Positions 10,796-21,558 of a stretch of DNA of 64,000 nt are shown here, one piece after another. Source of the stretch: Lithobates sylvaticus. Its lineage: Eukaryota > Chordata > Amphibia > Anura > Ranidae. The stretch spans positions 167,106,584 to 167,170,583 of the forward strand of contig CM053031.1 in the NCBI GenBank assembly GCA_028564925.1. Direction: 5' to 3'. The number at the start of each line of letters is the position of its first letter. Within the stretch, counting starts at the first letter, position 1. The position numbers and the translations under genes were made by a program. The notes beneath the pieces were generated by a model that saw nothing but the letters and a program-made list of their open reading frames with translations, ran no database searches and was not told the DNA's origin.

Positions 10796-12775
10796 GCTTC
10801 TAAAGTATTGAATGTCGACAATGTTTTATTGTTCTTGGGGGATTTAAATTGCTCGTTAACTAGTGCAATGAGTATAGTGGAGAAATTCGGCAGGTTCACA
10901 GGGCTTGAAATAAATTGGAAGAAATCAGAACTACTCCCAATGAACTCAAATGTGGAAGGTAGAATACCAGGGATGCCCCAGGTGGAAGTGGTTAATGCAT
11001 TGAGGTATTTGGGAGTGGTCCTGACGAAAGATCCTAATCAATATGTGAATCTTAATTTGGTACCATTGCTGATTAAACTTAAAAAGAAGATAGCTGTCTG
11101 GAAACACCTTCCTCTCTCAGTTGCGGGACGATGTGCTTTAATAAAGATGATATGGATGCCGCAACTCCTGTATGTGCTACACAATTTCCCGGTGTGGGTA
11201 TGCAGGAGTTGGTTCCGGAAAATCGAGACCCTCTTTAGGGAACTTATTTGGAAAGGCGGTCAAGCTAGAATCCCTCTTTCTACCCTCCAGCTCCCAATGA
11301 AAGAGGGAGGTCTTGCAGTCCCCCACCCGGAGCGGTACTTCTTGGCGGCCCAGTTGCAGCAGCTGTTGGGCTGTGGGGTTCAGGGAGGAGGCACCCCGAA
11401 CCTAGAATTAATACTGGCGGAAGCGGGTCATGACACATTAATAGAAACATTAGAGGCGGGCTCATTTGGGTATGAATACCCTACTATAAAAATGATAAGG
11501 AAAACCTGGGCAACGGTTAAAAAACAACTACATTATAAAGGTACGATTGAACAAACGCCCCTTTGGAATAATAAAAACCTTAAAGAGATCTATATGATTG
11601 GTAAAATAAGGGACTGGGAAAGAAATGGGATTAGTAGATTGAGCCATTTGTATAGAGGTAATACACTGAAAAAATTTATGGAATTAAAACGAGAGTTTAA
11701 TATACCACAATATTCCCTCTTCTCATACCTACAAGTGGAGCACGCATTGGGGGTACAATTTTCAGAACAACCATTAAGATGGCAAAAAATGCCACTCTTC
11801 CAAAAGATCCTGCAGATAGGATCAACTAAAGGGCTGATATCGGGCTTATATGAATATATGGGACAGGAAATAGATTCAAAGGGGAGACTTGAAAAGGTAA
11901 AAGTGCAATGGGAAAAAGATCTTGGCTCAATACCGGATAAACAATGGAGAAGAATTTTGGAGAAAGGGTCAAAGGTGTCAGTATCCCCCCAGCAGAGAGT
12001 GTCACATTTAATGCTAATTAATAGAGCACACTATACCCCCAAGCGGCTGTTTAGATTTGGCAGAAGGGTTGATGATAAATGTCCCAGATGTCAAATAACA
12101 GGAGATCTTATCCACATGTTGTGGAATTGTCCCAAACTGGTTTACTACTGGAAGGAAGTGACTAATAGTATAAGTATGACATTTGGAGTTAAAATAGAGC
12201 TGGAACCCAAAGGATGTATATTGGGATATAGAGAAGAACAGGAAGAGAGTAAAAGTAAAACTACGGCAGTGTTGAGATGTTTATTTCAAGCTAGAAAACT
12301 AATAGCAGGCAAATGGCAATCAAAGGAACCTCCCACGGTAGATAACTGGATCGGAATAGTAAATGAGACCTTATATAGAGAGAAGGCGGTATATATAAAG
12401 AGAGATAATGTTCAAGAGTTTAATAAAATGTGGAGCCCATGGTTAGCTAAAATGAATCCACCAGAAGTTGTAGATTAGAGAGGGAGTAGAGAGAATATTA
12501 TACGGTTGTTCTCTGGTTGTTAAATGGAAGTGTAGCTACTAATGAAAGGTATGTGCAATATCAGAATGGTAGGGGCGGGAAAGGGGGTTGGGGAATAAAG
12601 AGGTGAAGAAAATCTGCATGGTGTTGAATAGATCCTATGAAATGAAGAATACATAATCTTGCTGTGATTGGTCTTTTTTTTTTTTGTCTTATTGTTATTT
12701 CTGTATACATGAATTTTTTTTTGTCAAAAAAAATTTTTTTTTTTGTCTTATTGTTATTTCTGTATACATGAAAAT
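10795..12775 (+). mobile_element. L1/Tx1-type LINE, 5'-truncated
   Basis: Only the end of the reverse-transcriptase domain, the C-terminal part of ORF2 and a 3' UTR are present, as expected from incomplete target-primed reverse transcription. The 3' end is T-rich and contains a doubled GTCTTATTGTTATTTCTGTA segment (about 12685 and 12744). It abuts the palindrome that starts at 12778. The 5' junction is approximate. Confidence 0.85.
10796..12478 (+). pseudogene. LINE ORF2 C-terminal fragment (reverse transcriptase end, thumb, Cys-rich tail)
   Basis: About 560 residues are open in one frame to the stop at 12476-12478. The sequence begins at the RT active-site region, where the expected (Y/F)ADD motif reads NVDN before VLLFLGD, so the catalytic aspartates are not both present. 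Recognisable blocks follow: GLEINWKKSELLPM, ALRYLGVVL, LPLSVAGRCALIKM, LIWKGGQARI and the C-terminal CPRCQ...HMLWNCPKLVYYW motif typical of L1-type ORF2. The closest relatives in this window are the ORF2s at 17101, 21559 and 51600. It lacks the endonuclease and most of the RT, so it cannot act on its own. Confidence 0.88.
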
Positions 12776-12777
12776 TT

Positions 12778-13716
12778 ACTCACCGAATAACGTTGCCCAC
12801 ACTCACGTGTAAGGCTAAATCGCATAACCACTTTCCCACACTCGGTCAGCGTTCTTCCAATATATTCTCCAGTGTTAACAGCTAGGTGAAAACGCAGTGT
12901 TCCATATGCAAATAAACAGATGTGCTCCAATAGTGTATTATTGCAAATTTATTAAAATAGCCCACACTTCAAGCTTCAAACATTAGACTCACATTTTAAA
13001 AGAATAAAATAAGCAGAAACAGGATCACCAGACGCCACAGCAAGCTCCACTTCAATATTCAAAGACACTGCAATCTCACTTCAGATTATAGAGACTAGGT
13101 CACGGCGGACCTGGGGTGTTTGTAAGACCACCCTGTAGTTCTCACCCTCCACTGTTATTGGAACGCCTCAGTATTTCCACCGCAGCTGGTAGGGACAAGT
13201 GGTTCGTACAAAAGCTAGATTCAAATGCCGCTAAGCCACGCCCCCGACATGTTTCGTCACTTCCTGGACTTATTCATAGCTTTTGTACGAACCACTTGTC
13301 CCTACCAGCTGCGGTGGAAATACTGAGGCGTTCCAATAACAGTGGAGGGTGAGAACTACAGGGTGGTCTTACAAACACCCCAGGTCCGCCGTGACCTAGT
13401 CTCTATAATCTGAAGTGAGATTGCAGTGTCTTTGAATATTGAAGTGGAGCTTGCTGTGGCGTCTGGTGATCCTGTTTCTGCTTATTTTATTCTTTTAAAA
13501 TGTGAGTCTAATGTTTGAAGCTTGAAGTGTGGGCTATTTTAATAAATTTGCAATAATACACTATTGGAGCACATCTGTTTATTTGCATATGGAACACTGC
13601 GTTTTCACCTAGCTGTTAACACTGGAGAATATATTGGAAGAACGCTGACCGAGTGTGGGAAAGTGGTTATGCGATTTAGCCTTACACGTGAGTGTGGGCA
13701 ACGTTATTCGGTGAGT
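12778..13716. repeat. Large inverted repeat: two 440-bp arms, 59-bp spacer
   Basis: The left arm (12778-13217) and the right arm (13277-13716) are exact reverse complements as far as I can read, and both are 440 bp long. The spacer (13218-13276) contains GACATGTTTCGTC, whose reverse complement matches the GACGAAAC-type motif of other repeats here. The right arm continues outward to about 13765 with sequence not present beyond the left arm. The palindrome lies between the 3' end of one LINE and the 5' end of another. Confidence 0.93.
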
Positions 13717-14093
13717 GAGTTTCCTAAGGGAGTGGACACTTTTGAGCACAACGGTGTGGTGGAAGATTGATGGGGGCGTGTCCGGATGTAGGAGAGGACA
13801 GACGTGTTTTGAGGAGCTCCACACATCCGTTACCCAATCCTTTTGAATCCTCGGCCTAGATTACATAATTTGGGGGAAAAAACTCACTAGGTGCCTCACC
13901 ATCACCTGCTGTTGCTCTCTGGACCAGTATTGCTGAGATCTGCCCTGTACAAGGCCGGGATTTGACGGTCCCCCCAGACCTGTGGCGGCCGCCATCTTCC
14001 CTGTCTGTGCCCTGCTGACGGAGCCCTTTTCTGGACACATCGAGAGGTAAGGGGCATACCTCATCCTCCAATCTGCCTCCTGATACCCCTGGA

Positions 14094-14440
14094 GTGACCC
14101 GCTGATCCGTGGGGCCGCCAAGGTTGTCTGGCGCGGCCGCGGCCTAGTGCGGCCTAGTAAAGCCTGCCGCCGAGCGGACTTTCCTGAGCGGCCGGCCGGC
14201 GGAGGAGCATCGCGACCGGCCACAAATCGGAAGGGAGAGGAAGCCGCCGAACGGTAGGAGCCCCCCACATCCCCCGGCCTACCTCTACATCAGCTGCTGC
14301 GGCCCGCTGACCCACAGGGCCGCTGTTGTAACCGGCGCGACCGCGGCCTAGTCCGGCCTAGTGCAGCCTGCCGCCCGCCCCACTTTCCTAAACGGCCGGC
14401 CGGCGAGGGAGCACCGCCTCCGGCCTCAGTACAGCAGGTG
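14094..14440 (+). promoter_or_regulatory. LINE 5' UTR with two tandem CpG-rich units
   Basis: Two imperfect direct repeats of roughly 190 bp lie in tandem (about 14094-14280 and 14307-14425 for the conserved parts). Both contain GGCGCGRCCGCGGCCTAGT and CGGCCGGCCGGCG-like blocks. Upstream of an L1-type ORF1 this resembles the promoter monomers of mammalian L1 5' UTRs. Promoter activity is inferred from position and CpG content only. Confidence 0.6.
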
Positions 14441-14668
14441 GCCGAAAATCACCCAGCCAGCCTTCCACCTCCCCCAGACTACTGCTGCTGGATCTTCCAG
14501 GTGAGCTGCCTATCTTAACCACTTGCAGACCTCTAAAGCTCGGCATCCTATCCCTTTCCACATCCATCCGGCTCCTGGGGCTCCTGTATATAGTGCCATC
14601 AAGTTGAAATTGCTGGAAACGCATTAACTGAAGGTGAACAGCAAACGCCTGCTGCCCATCCCTCTTTC

Positions 14669-15459
14669 ATGGGCCCTAAGAACCGGCCCAAGGGCTCATC
14701 TACGCCGGGCCGCCCGGCTCCTGACCCACCTGCACAATCGGATCCCTCTCTTATTGGGAGACTGCAGTCACTGCTCACGGAATTAGCCATGGAGCCTGAA
14801 GCTTCTCCGAGCACGGCTCTGTCCACCCCACCCTCCCAGGACAGCACCACAGTGATCCTGGCTGCCATTGAACAGAGTAAAACTTCTATGCTGGTGAGAA
14901 TAGACCGCCTCGCTGAAGAATGCAATCTCATTAGAAACGACTTGGATAAGATCAGGGGCAGGCTGACTGAATCAGAATCTAGAATTTCTGCCACTGAAGA
15001 TCTTACAGCTAACCACACTAACACCATAGCGGACTTGCAACGTACGGTACAATTGCTTGTCGCTAAATCTGATGACGCCGAAAACAGAGCGAGACGCAAC
15101 AATGTACGTGTCCTTGGCCTCCCGGAGGGGGAAGAAGGTGACCGACCAGCGGAATTTGCAGAAGAATTCTTTAAGAATCTGTTGGGCCTCACAGATATAT
15201 CCCCAACATATGTGGTCGAGCGTGCTCATCGTGTGCCAACGGGCCGCACTATCCCTGGTGCAAATCCCCGACCCTTCTTGGTCCGCTTTTTGAATTTCAG
15301 GGATCGGGATAGGATCCTCTCTGCAGCTCGCAGGCATCCCTCACTTCCATACGGCAATTCTTCAATTCTTCTGTTTCCGGATTTCTCGGCCGACTTGCAG
15401 CGCAAGAGGAAGTCTTTTAATGATGTCCGCAAGCGCCTACGAGAAAAAGATATAAAGTA
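14669..15459 (+). CDS. LINE ORF1 protein (coiled coil plus RRM), interrupted at its 3' end
   Basis: L1-type ORF1 proteins are trimeric RNA-binding chaperones that coat LINE RNA in cytoplasmic particles. The frame starts MGPKNRPKGSSTPG. It has a Pro/Ser-rich head (about residues 1-60), a heptad-rich coiled coil (about 70-135), an RRM beginning RRNNVRVLGLPEGEE (about 140) and a C-terminal domain with VERAHRVP and FLVRFLNFRDRDRIL. The coding sequence is cut by the miniature element at 15460; the remaining C-terminal residues appear to resume after 16307 in degraded form. Without that insertion the frame is open, so the copy was probably intact when it inserted. Confidence 0.88.
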
Positions 15460-16307
15460 TAGGGATGAGCCGAACACCCCCCCGTTCCGCAAGCGCCTAC
15501 GAGAAAAAGTTATAATGGATGCGAACGTTCGAAATTAAAAGTGTCATTTTAAAGGCTAATATGCATGTTAATGTCATAAAAAGTGTTTGGGGACCCCTCA
15601 AAATCCATACCAGACCCTTGTAGGTCTGGTATGGATTTTAAGGGGTAACCCTAGCCAAAAAAACATGGCGTGGGCGTCCCCCTCAAAATTCCATACCAGA
15701 CCCTTATCCGAGCACGCAACCTGGCAGGCCGCAGGAAAAGAGGGGGGGACGAGAGCGGCCCCCCCTCTCGCCTGAACCGTACCAGGCCACATGCCCTCAA
15801 CATTGGGAGGATGCTTTGGGGGTCTAAGACCCCTAAAGCACCTTGTCCCCATGTTGATGAGGACAAGGGCCTCTTCCCCACAACCCTGGCCGGTGGTTGT
15901 GGGGGTCTGCGGGCGGGGGGCTTATCGGAATCTGGAAGCCCCCTTTAACAAGGGGACCCCCAGATCCCGGCCCCCCCCCCTGTGTGAAATGGTAAGGGGG
16001 TACAAAAGTACCCCTACCATTTCACCAAAAAAGTGGCAAAAATGGTAAAAATTACAGGAGACAGTCTTTGACAATTCCTTTATTAAAATCTTCTTTCTTC
16101 TTTCTTCATCCTCGTCCCCCCCTCTTTTCCTGCGGCCTGCCAGGTTGCGTGCTCGGTAAAACAGTATGTTGTATCCTAGCCGTCTCCGGGTCCCTCATAA
16201 CGGCTCGGTCAGGTTTTTTTTGACTGCTCTTCTCGTTCAGGCTGAGCGAGCGAACACCCGGTGCTCGATTCGAACATGGGTTCGAATCGAACACCGGGCT
16301 CATCCTA
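15460..16307. mobile_element. Non-autonomous hAT element (MITE) of the TAGGGATGAGC family
   Basis: The left end reads TAGGGATGAGCC and the right end GGGCTCATCCTA. Internal sequence matches the foldback elements at 28897-30350 and 32016-34177 (AAAGTGTTTGGGGACC, CCTGGCAGGCCGCAGGAAAA, the hairpin around AAATGGTAAGGGGGTAC). A near-terminal hairpin at 16256-16297 matches the terminal hairpin of the autonomous-type hAT (7151-7194). No 8-bp duplication was found, so an end may have been altered. A 24-bp piece of LINE ORF1 (15426-15449) is repeated inside it at 15486-15509. Confidence 0.82.
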
Positions 16308-17100
16308 AACAATTTACGGTAAATACAAGTCGCTGTCTCCCCTGCAAGTCGCTATCTGAAAGTTGCCACGACGGCTCCTTTTCCTTCCGGATCCATGTCC
16401 GGGGGACGGTTTCGGACACACGTTAATTTTTGTTGCAGAGTCCTTGGACCGCATCATCAAAAGTTGTTGCCAGTTGTGTTCTAGGCTTCTCTTGCTGGTT
16501 TTTCTCCGCTAGTTTGGGTGGGAGTCATTTTTTACTCCTGATGGCTGGTGAGCTGACTACCCCTGACTGGGATTTTGTTTTCCCTCAAAGAAAAATGTAT
16601 CACTCAAGATCCTTCTAGTTCTAGACTGAACGTCCAATACTTTTACATTCCTCTAACTCGGAGCTACCCGGTTAGACGTAACTCACTGAAGTATTAACTT
16701 TTCCCCCTCATCTGGGTTCTCAATTCCCCAACGGGTTGAAGAGACGAAGCGGCACGGAGTCGCTACACTTTGGAACTTTTTGGTTTCAAGAAGTCTGAAG
16801 ATCTAAGAGTCTGAGTTTAGGTTTTGGGTATAAAACTGACCATAGTTATTGTTTTCTGTTCTATTTTTCTCTTTTCAGGGTACTCATGGTCAGTAGGGAG
16901 TTCACTGGTTATTTTTTTTTTCTCTTTTCTCTGTACGCTCTGTATCCACTGACTGATGCTTATACTGTGTATGTTCCATTACTGCTCACTATGCCCACTG
17001 CAAAATGTGCTGTGTTGTTACCGCTCCCCCTTGGTCTTATGGTGGCTAAACCCCCACAAGTAGGTATTATTATGCTATACCATAGTTTGTTAATACACCA
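16308..17100 (+). other. Degraded end of LINE ORF1 and inter-ORF spacer
   Basis: Between the miniature element and ORF2 there is no long frame. The first part may hold the remaining C-terminal ORF1 codons, but I could not align it with confidence. The rest is the spacer of the LINE, with no separate gene. Confidence 0.5.
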
Positions 17101-20100
17101 ATGGAGCTAAAACTGGTATCATGGAATGTACGGGGTCTTAATGACAAGGTAAAAAGGGCGTTGATGTTTAAGTATCTAAATAATCACAGGCCCCATATCT
17201 TGTTCCTGCAGGAGACTCATCTCCTTGGGAATAAGATCCTGGCGCTACGCAGGCCCTGGGTGCGGCAATCCTTTCACGCTACTTACTCTAGTTATGCTAG
17301 GGGAGTGGCCATACTACTGAACAAATCTCTTTCCTACAAGGTTATACACGTACACATTGATCAGGGGGGCAGATTCATAATACTACTTCTGGAGATCGAC
17401 GCGGTGGTCTATGCTTTGGTGAATATATATGTCCCTCCTCCTTTTAATCACCAGATCCTCTACAAGTTGTATGAGCTCTTAGCTCCATTACAATACTCCA
17501 GATTATACATAGCAGGTGACTTTAATTCTATTCTAGACCCGTCCCTAGACTCCTCCAATCCACATAGGGTGTACTCAGCAGACCTGCTTCATTGGGCACA
17601 AGCATTTAACTATACTGAGATCTGGAGATGGAAACACCAAACCGCTAGAGCCTATTCCTTTCATTCCACCACTCATAGATCGGGCTCTAGGATAGACCTT
17701 GTCTTTGGCAACACTTGTGCCCTGGCAGCAGTGAGGGGGGTCTCGTATTTGCCTGCGGGCCTCTCTGATCATGCACCCTTGGAGGTCACCCTAGAGTTGT
17801 CGGACACCAGGAGACGAGACTGTTGGCGTCTAGCACCTAAATGGTTGCAGGACTCAGGAGTGGGGGAGGAGGTCTCTCCTAAATTACAACAATACTGGGA
17901 GTTCAACGAGGACTCAACATCAGCGCAGGTAGTCTGGGATGCCTTCAAGGCTAACACCAGAGGTGAATATATCTCAGCTATTAAAGCGGCTCGCTTGGCG
18001 ATGTCCTGTCAGGTCCAGACCCTTGAGGAGGAAGAGACTGGGGCGGCGGAGGCTTTTTCTCTCTCGCCAACCATAGATCACTTCAGCCGGTTGGCTGAGG
18101 CAAGAAGAGCATTGTCTCTGCACCTTGTCTCGGCCACTCATTTAGATTTGAATACATTGGCGTTGAAGGTCTTTGAATATGGAGACAAAAATAGCAAGCT
18201 CCTAGCGAATTTAGACTCGAAAATGCAGACGATGGTGTCAGGAATTTGTGGCTCAGATGGTCAGCTGATATCTACTCCCGATCAGATTCTGGGGGAGTTC
18301 CGATCCTTCTACGAAAACTTATACAGGGCAGTCCCGAGCGGGCCTGGAGATAGGTGTAGGGAGTTTTTACACTCCCTGCAGCTACCCACTCTTTCGCGGG
18401 AGGATCTTGAATTTCTAGACAGGGACTTTACCACTGAGGAGATAGAGGAGGCGATCCTTTCATTTCCTAGTGGGAAAACTCCGGGACCAGATGGTCTACC
18501 TGGCGAATGGTACAGAATGTATGCCTCTCTAATTGCCCCAAAACTATTAAAGGTCTTCTCTGAAAGTAAAAAACAGATGACACTGCCCCCTTCAATGTAC
18601 CAGGCACACATACGTCTTTGCCAGGCTTAGGGATAAGAACTATCACTCTGTGCTTCTTACAGGCCGATCTCCTTGCTAAATTATGACCTTAAGATTTTGA
18701 CGAAAATGTTGGCAACCAGACTGCGGACGATTTTACCATCCCTGATTAATATTGACCAGACCGGTTTCATGCCGGGGAAATCCACAGACATAAACTTGCG
18801 TAGAGTGTTTACCCATCTTCAGCTACCCCCCACTGATTCCTCCACGAGAGTAATGGTTACCTTGGACATCGAAAAGGCGTTTGATTCGGTAGCATGGCCT
18901 TTTATGTCCTCAGTTCTGGAAGTTATGGGCTTTGGAGAGGTATTCCGCCAATGGATTGATATTCTATATAAGAATCCGACAGCACAGGTTAAACTTGGTG
19001 GTGCTCTGTCGACACCCTTTCCTGTCGGAAGAGGTACGAGGCAGGGTTGTCCACTGTCACCAGCTCTCTTTGCATTGGTGATGGAACCCCTTGCCTCGGC
19101 CCTCAGACAGACGGACAGGGTCAGAGGAATACAGGTGGGATCCATACATGAGAAAGTTGCTTTATACGCAGATGATCTCATCCTTTTCTTGAGTGACCCT
19201 GCCCAGTCTCTTCATGAGACTCTAAACATTCTTTCCAACTTCACTAGCTATTCGGGACTCAAGGTAAATTGGGATAAATCTCAAATCTTACCGATAGATA
19301 GAGCAGCAAGAGACGTAGCAGATCCCAACCTACCCTTATTATGGACAGACAAAATCAAATATTTAGGTATTCACATATCCGCCTCTACCTCTGACTATCA
19401 CACTCTTAATCTGGAACCACTGATCCATAGGATGAAGACAAGACTGAAGGCGTGGGCAAATCTCCCCCTCTCTTTAATTGGGAGGATCAATTTATTTAAG
19501 ATGAAGCTTTTACCTGGCTTTCTTTACGTTCTCAGACACGCACCTGTCTGGATCCCCAAAAAGATATTTCGTATGATTAACACTATCCTAGTATCTTTTC
19601 TCTGGGGAGCCAGTCAACCGAGATTTAGGTTGACGGTCCTGCAGAGACCTTGGGGAGAGGGAGGCTTGGCTTGCCCTGACCTCCACTCCTATTTTATAGC
19701 GGCTCTATTGTCCCATGCCCACAACTGGCTGGTCTCGGATGAGTCCAATGCGGCGGTGGTCCTGGAAGCAGCCCGATTGGGGTCTTATGAGGCGCTACGG
19801 AATCTACTCTACCGGGGTCCCAGGGCTCCCTTCCCTCTTACTCCGGCAATGAAAGCGGTCTTACGGGCATGGTCAGTGGCAAATTTATTGCGCCCCATAC
19901 CCTCTGGACACATTTCCCCACACAACCCTCTTTGGTTCAATCCAAAATTACCAGAATTCGGATCCATTCCCGACCCCGGGGTGTGGGCTAGCAGGGGCAT
20001 CAAATATATAAATCAGATCTGTCTTGAGGGGAAATTACAGACGTTTGACAAGTTAAAACAACAATTTAATCTACCTAACTCACACCTGTTTAGATTCCTA

Positions 20101-20847
20101 CAGCTTAGACACGCTTTTAATACCCAATTTGACAATGCTCCTGTGGCCTTCTACACCTCGACTATAGAAACTCTACTCAGAGATGAAGTTCTATCTAAGC
20201 CCTTATCCACCATATACAAAGCGTTACTCCCTAATGTCCACACGGGGCTGGAAAACCTCAGAGCAAGGTGGGAGGTAGACTTCCCTACACTAGACACAGA
20301 GGATTGGGAAGAAATGTGGGAGTATCCTTTTTCACAGTTAGTATCAGCTAGGGATAGGTTAGTGCAATTTAAAATACTACATAAAGTATACTACACGCCT
20401 GTACGTCTACATAGAATTTACCCATCTGTGCCCGACTCCTGCTGGAGATGCAGTTCGCCCTTAGCGGACTTCATTCATATTTTCTGGAGTTGTCCTAAGA
20501 TTGAAGTTTTTTGGGTTGAGATAACCAGTTTTATTTTGACTATCACCACCATTCCTGTGCCATTGTCCGTAGAGATATGTCTGCTGGGACTGGTCGAACC
20601 AATGGCCCCAAGTCGGGCGATTAGAACCCTGCTGGGACTATTGCTTTACTATGCCCGTAAATCTATAGTACTCAGATGGAAAGCCTCAGCCGCTCCCACC
20701 ATAAATTTCTGGAAGAGGTTAGTAAATACGGCTCTACCATTATACAAAGCTACTTACCTGTCACGTGGGTGTGAGAAAAAATTTCACAAAATATGGGATA
20801 TATGGACCGAATCCCAGTCCACTAATGCCGATTCAAATGAGGATTAG
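17101..20847 (+). pseudogene. LINE ORF2: AP-like endonuclease plus reverse transcriptase, one damaged spot
   Basis: ORF2 proteins nick target DNA and copy the LINE RNA at the nick. The start at 17101 (MELKLVSWNVRGLND) matches the usual N terminus. Endonuclease motifs are intact: SWNVRGLN, LQETHLLG, AGDFNSILDP and LSDHAPLEVTL. RT motifs follow: GKTPGPDGLPGEWY, SYRPISLLNYDLKIL, MVTLDIEKAFDSVAW, GRGTRQGCPLSPALFALVMEP and the active site LYADDLILFL (about 19165). The C terminus has CWRCSSPLADFIHIFWSCPK. Both halves are in the same frame, but stops at 18628-18630 and 18634-18636 lie just before SYRPISLLN. This looks like a short stretch thrown out of frame by small compensating indels. Length (about 1,249 codons) is normal for L1-type ORF2. 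It is the best preserved LINE in the window. Confidence 0.9.
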
Positions 20848-21100
20848 TAACACTCTAGTAAATATCAGGAACAGCATAGGTGGCATTTCTGATCTCCTAA
20901 ACGTTCCTAGGCTCCTGAGTCAATGTTCTGTGGGGAGGAGGGGGAGCGGGAGTGAGACTAAGTAGACGGTGAATGACTATTATGCACTTCATCCTATGAG
21001 TATCTACCGAAAGCTTCGTAGGGTATAGATGAAAGTACAAGATGGTTCTGCATATCCTGCATAGGTGGTTGAGCGTACAATGGCTTTAGTATGATGTTTT

Positions 21101-21133
<33 letters not shown>

Positions 21134-21558
21134 CTCTCTCTGCTAGTTTTAGTTCTATAGTTGTGATTTGAGCCTGGGTATGCCCAATTGGCTGTTTTGT
21201 TCTGTGTTATTTAAAATTCAATAAAAACAATTTACAAATAAAAAAAAAATAATAAGACATAAATGGTAAACTGATACCTAAATTGTATCCAGAATATTGA
21301 ACTGTGAGTTTCACAGGGCTCATTTGGTTACCAATACTCAGTAGTACCTTGGTACTAGCATACTCTCACACAACATTCATACCCACTCACACATCCCATC
21401 CATCCATTTCCCCAGCCGAGAGATGCAGCTGGGGGGGTACTCCTCCCACTCCCCCTACAATTATTTGTAGTTATATGTCCTGCTCCCAGCTTCCTCGCTA
21501 GGATAATAGGTAGCATGTCCCTCCCCTACAAAATAAGTGGGGAGGAGATAAGACCCAT

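Larger units (their letters stand above)
13770..21252 (+). mobile_element. L1/Tx1-type LINE, near full length
   Basis: A GC-rich 5' UTR (about 13770-14668) leads to ORF1 (14669 onward), an inter-ORF spacer, ORF2 (17101-20847) and a 3' UTR. The 3' UTR contains a long T run (about 21107-21133), an AATAAA at about 21221 and a short A-rich tail. A hAT-type miniature element (15460-16307) interrupts the end of ORF1. ORF2 has one short damaged spot. No target-site duplication was recognised. The 5' boundary is approximate and was set at the GGGGGCGTGTCC-like start. Confidence 0.88.

Noticed and set aside
14599-15192. Minus-strand open frame across LINE ORF1
   Set aside because: Antisense shadow of a well supported coding sequence.
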